Part shown: positions 5,073-6,176 of the stretch, one piece after another
Layout: each line of letters opens with the position of its first letter
Numbering within the stretch: position 1 is the stretch's first letter
Source of the DNA: Methanomicrobiales archaeon
GTDB lineage: Archaea > Halobacteriota > Methanomicrobia > Methanomicrobiales > JACTUA01
Assembly (NCBI GenBank): GCA_028678715.1
Contig: JAJRCY010000061.1
Location: 1-6,176, forward strand
Length of the DNA stretch: 6,176 bases
Direction: 5' to 3'
Made by a program: the position numbers and the translations under genes
The notes under the pieces: model-generated
What the model saw: the letters and a program-made list of their open reading frames with translations, nothing else
Told to the model about the DNA's origin: nothing
The model's database searches: none

Positions 5073-5938
5073 GGGGACCGGATCATGGTGACCCCGTCCG
5101 GGGCCCGGATCGTACCGTCCACCCTGGCCTCGTCGTGGAGGGCAAGTGTCGTCCCCCTGGCGCTGCCCAGGATGTGCACCTTCCTGCCCACCGTCAGCGC
5201 GCCCTCGGAGACCACGTCCCCGTGGACCGTGCTTCCCGTGCCGATGCCGATGGCTCCCGTGGAGCGGAGGCTCCCGAAGAGGGTGTTCCGCTCGCCGACC
5301 CGGATCCTCTCAGCCCGGATGTTGCCGTGGAGCCGGCACCCGGATCCGATCTCGATGGCGTGCATGACGGTGAAGACCTCCATGTTGAGGACCGAGTAGG
5401 GGGGAACCACGAGAGGCACCTCCTGTTCGTCCTCGCCAAAGACTTCGGTGAGGAATGCGTCCACCCGGTCCTCCCCCTCGATCTGCAGGAGGGTCATCAG
5501 GTACAGGATCAGGTACACAATGACAGGCATCGGGCTCCGTATCTCAATCCCGCCCTTCGCGTCCAGGCCCTTCGCGATGTGGACGTTGTCGCCGATGTCC
5601 AGGTCGCCCCGGACCACCAGCTTGCCGCCGATCTTCACCCCTTCCCCGATGAACGCATCAGCCCCCGCCACCACGTCCCCGTTGATCTCGCAGAAGTTGT
5701 CGATGCGGACATCGTTCTCGGCCACCACGTCCCCGTTCACGGTGGAGAACTCGCAGACAATGATGTCGTCGCCCGAAAGACCGTAGTCGATGACGCACCG
5801 GTCGCCGATGACCATGGAGCGGCCCGTCTTCAGCGTCCGCTCCTGGAGCTCCGTCTTATCCGGGAGGAAGCAGGTGGAGAGCCACTCCTCCACGTCGGCG
5901 ATGCCCATCTCGTCAGGGGCTGCGTCTTCAGGCGCCAT
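5069..5938 (-). CDS. Bactofilin-like / beta-solenoid protein with central hydrophobic segment
   Basis: This 289-residue protein has two blocks of short beta-solenoid repeats. Block one (about 40-134) includes VNGDVVAENDVRID and INGDVVAGADAFIG; block two (about 193-285) includes IEIGSGCRLHGNIRAERIRVG and TVHGDVVSEGALTVG. Recurrent G-D/N-V/I steps with small residues at turns are typical of bactofilin (polymer-forming cytoskeletal) and hexapeptide-repeat folds. Between the blocks lies a hydrophobic stretch (MPVIVYLILYLMTLLQI, 137-153), then an acidic linker (about 154-175). There is no clear catalytic histidine pattern of the hexapeptide acyltransferases, so a structural or scaffolding role near the membrane is more likely than acyl transfer. 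The start at 5938 overlaps the apgM stop by 11 bases; ATG 5908 (MGIADVEEWL) is an alternative. Neither has a Shine-Dalgarno, which fits coupled translation. Confidence 0.75.
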   Translation of the reverse strand: MAPEDAAPDEMGIADVEEWLSTCFLPDKTELQERTLKTGRSMVIGDRCVIDYGLSGDDIIVCEFSTVNGDVVAENDVRIDNFCEINGDVVAGADAFIGEGVKIGGKLVVRGDLDIGDNVHIAKGLDAKGGIEIRSPMPVIVYLILYLMTLLQIEGEDRVDAFLTEVFGEDEQEVPLVVPPYSVLNMEVFTVMHAIEIGSGCRLHGNIRAERIRVGERNTLFGSLRSTGAIGIGTGSTVHGDVVSEGALTVGRKVHILGSARGTTLALHDEARVDGTIRAPDGVTMIRSP

Positions 5939-6176
5939 ACTTGTGGGCCCGGTTCATCAGGTCCAGGAGGATCGGCATGAGGTCCGCACCCCGGATCCGG
6001 TGCAGTCCGCCCGCCGCACAGGAGAGTTCATCGAAGCGTTGCACCGTGTCCACCCGGACGCCCTCGCCACGGATCACCACCGGCACCGGGTCCGCGCTGT
6101 GGTCCTGCACCGCGGAGGGGGTGCTGTGGTCTGCACAGACGGCGATCAGGGTTTCCGGAAGGGAGAGAAGGGGGGC
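5928..6176 (-). CDS. apgM: 2,3-bisphosphoglycerate-independent phosphoglycerate mutase, archaeal type (C-terminal part)
   Basis: Only the last 82 residues are in the window; the frame stays open to the edge, so the gene begins beyond 6176. ApgM interconverts 3- and 2-phosphoglycerate in cytosolic glycolysis and gluconeogenesis and belongs to the alkaline phosphatase superfamily of metal-dependent enzymes. The diagnostic segment is ADHSTP (residues 15-20 of this fragment) followed by DHSADPVPV (25-33), where the Asp/His residues contribute to the metal site. The end GADLMPILLDLMNRAHKYGA also matches the family's usual C-terminus (RIxGxDLMPILLDL). The GTG at 6110 is an internal codon and not the start, because homology to the motif continues upstream of it. 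The stop overlaps the beta-solenoid gene's start by 11 bases, placing apgM at or near the head of this operon. Confidence 0.93.
   Translation of the reverse strand, partial: APLLSLPETLIAVCADHSTPSAVQDHSADPVPVVIRGEGVRVDTVQRFDELSCAAGGLHRIRGADLMPILLDLMNRAHKYGA

Noticed and set aside
5135..5980. A 281-codon plus-strand frame opposite the beta-solenoid gene
   Set aside because: It is a shadow of the solenoid repeats, with a repetitive Asp/His/Val/Pro composition and no promoter or ribosome site.

Overview
The window is GC-rich (well over 60% G+C in the genes) and archaeal in character. It has methanogen-style promoters (purine-rich BRE plus TATA box), an archaeal-type phosphoglycerate mutase (ApgM), and a Ski2/Hel308-like SF2 helicase in an operon with winged-helix regulators. 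The best inference is a high-GC euryarchaeal methanogen, most likely of the order Methanomicrobiales. No rRNA, tRNA, CRISPR array, transposase or integrase is visible.

Layout. Positions 1-3440, plus strand, hold a tightly packed operon. It contains a possible tail of an upstream gene, a double helix-turn-helix regulator, a second winged-helix regulator with a long C-terminal domain, and a 678-residue SF2 helicase with an N-terminal zinc ribbon. The three full genes overlap by 14 and 4 bases, so they are probably transcribed together and translationally coupled.

Positions 3441-3833 form a 393-base non-coding interval that is GC-rich on the left and AT-rich on the right. It holds an orphan BRE/TATA promoter, an 84-base segment that folds on paper into a perfect three-way junction with complementary hairpin loops, a 10-base tandem repeat, a pair of mutually exclusive hairpins, and a strong promoter. 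That last promoter drives a 74-residue basic protein (3834-4058) through an almost leaderless transcript. A hairpin with a U tract follows this gene.

Positions 6176-4239, minus strand, hold a convergent operon: the 3' end of apgM (2,3-bisphosphoglycerate-independent phosphoglycerate mutase), a bactofilin-like/beta-solenoid protein with a hydrophobic insert, and a class I SAM-dependent methyltransferase-like protein. They overlap by 11 and 4 bases. The two operons face each other across a 180-base gap (4059-4238).

The clearest candidates for something undescribed are the structured intergenic element at 3555-3638, the small leaderless gene beside it, and the regulator-regulator-helicase operon.
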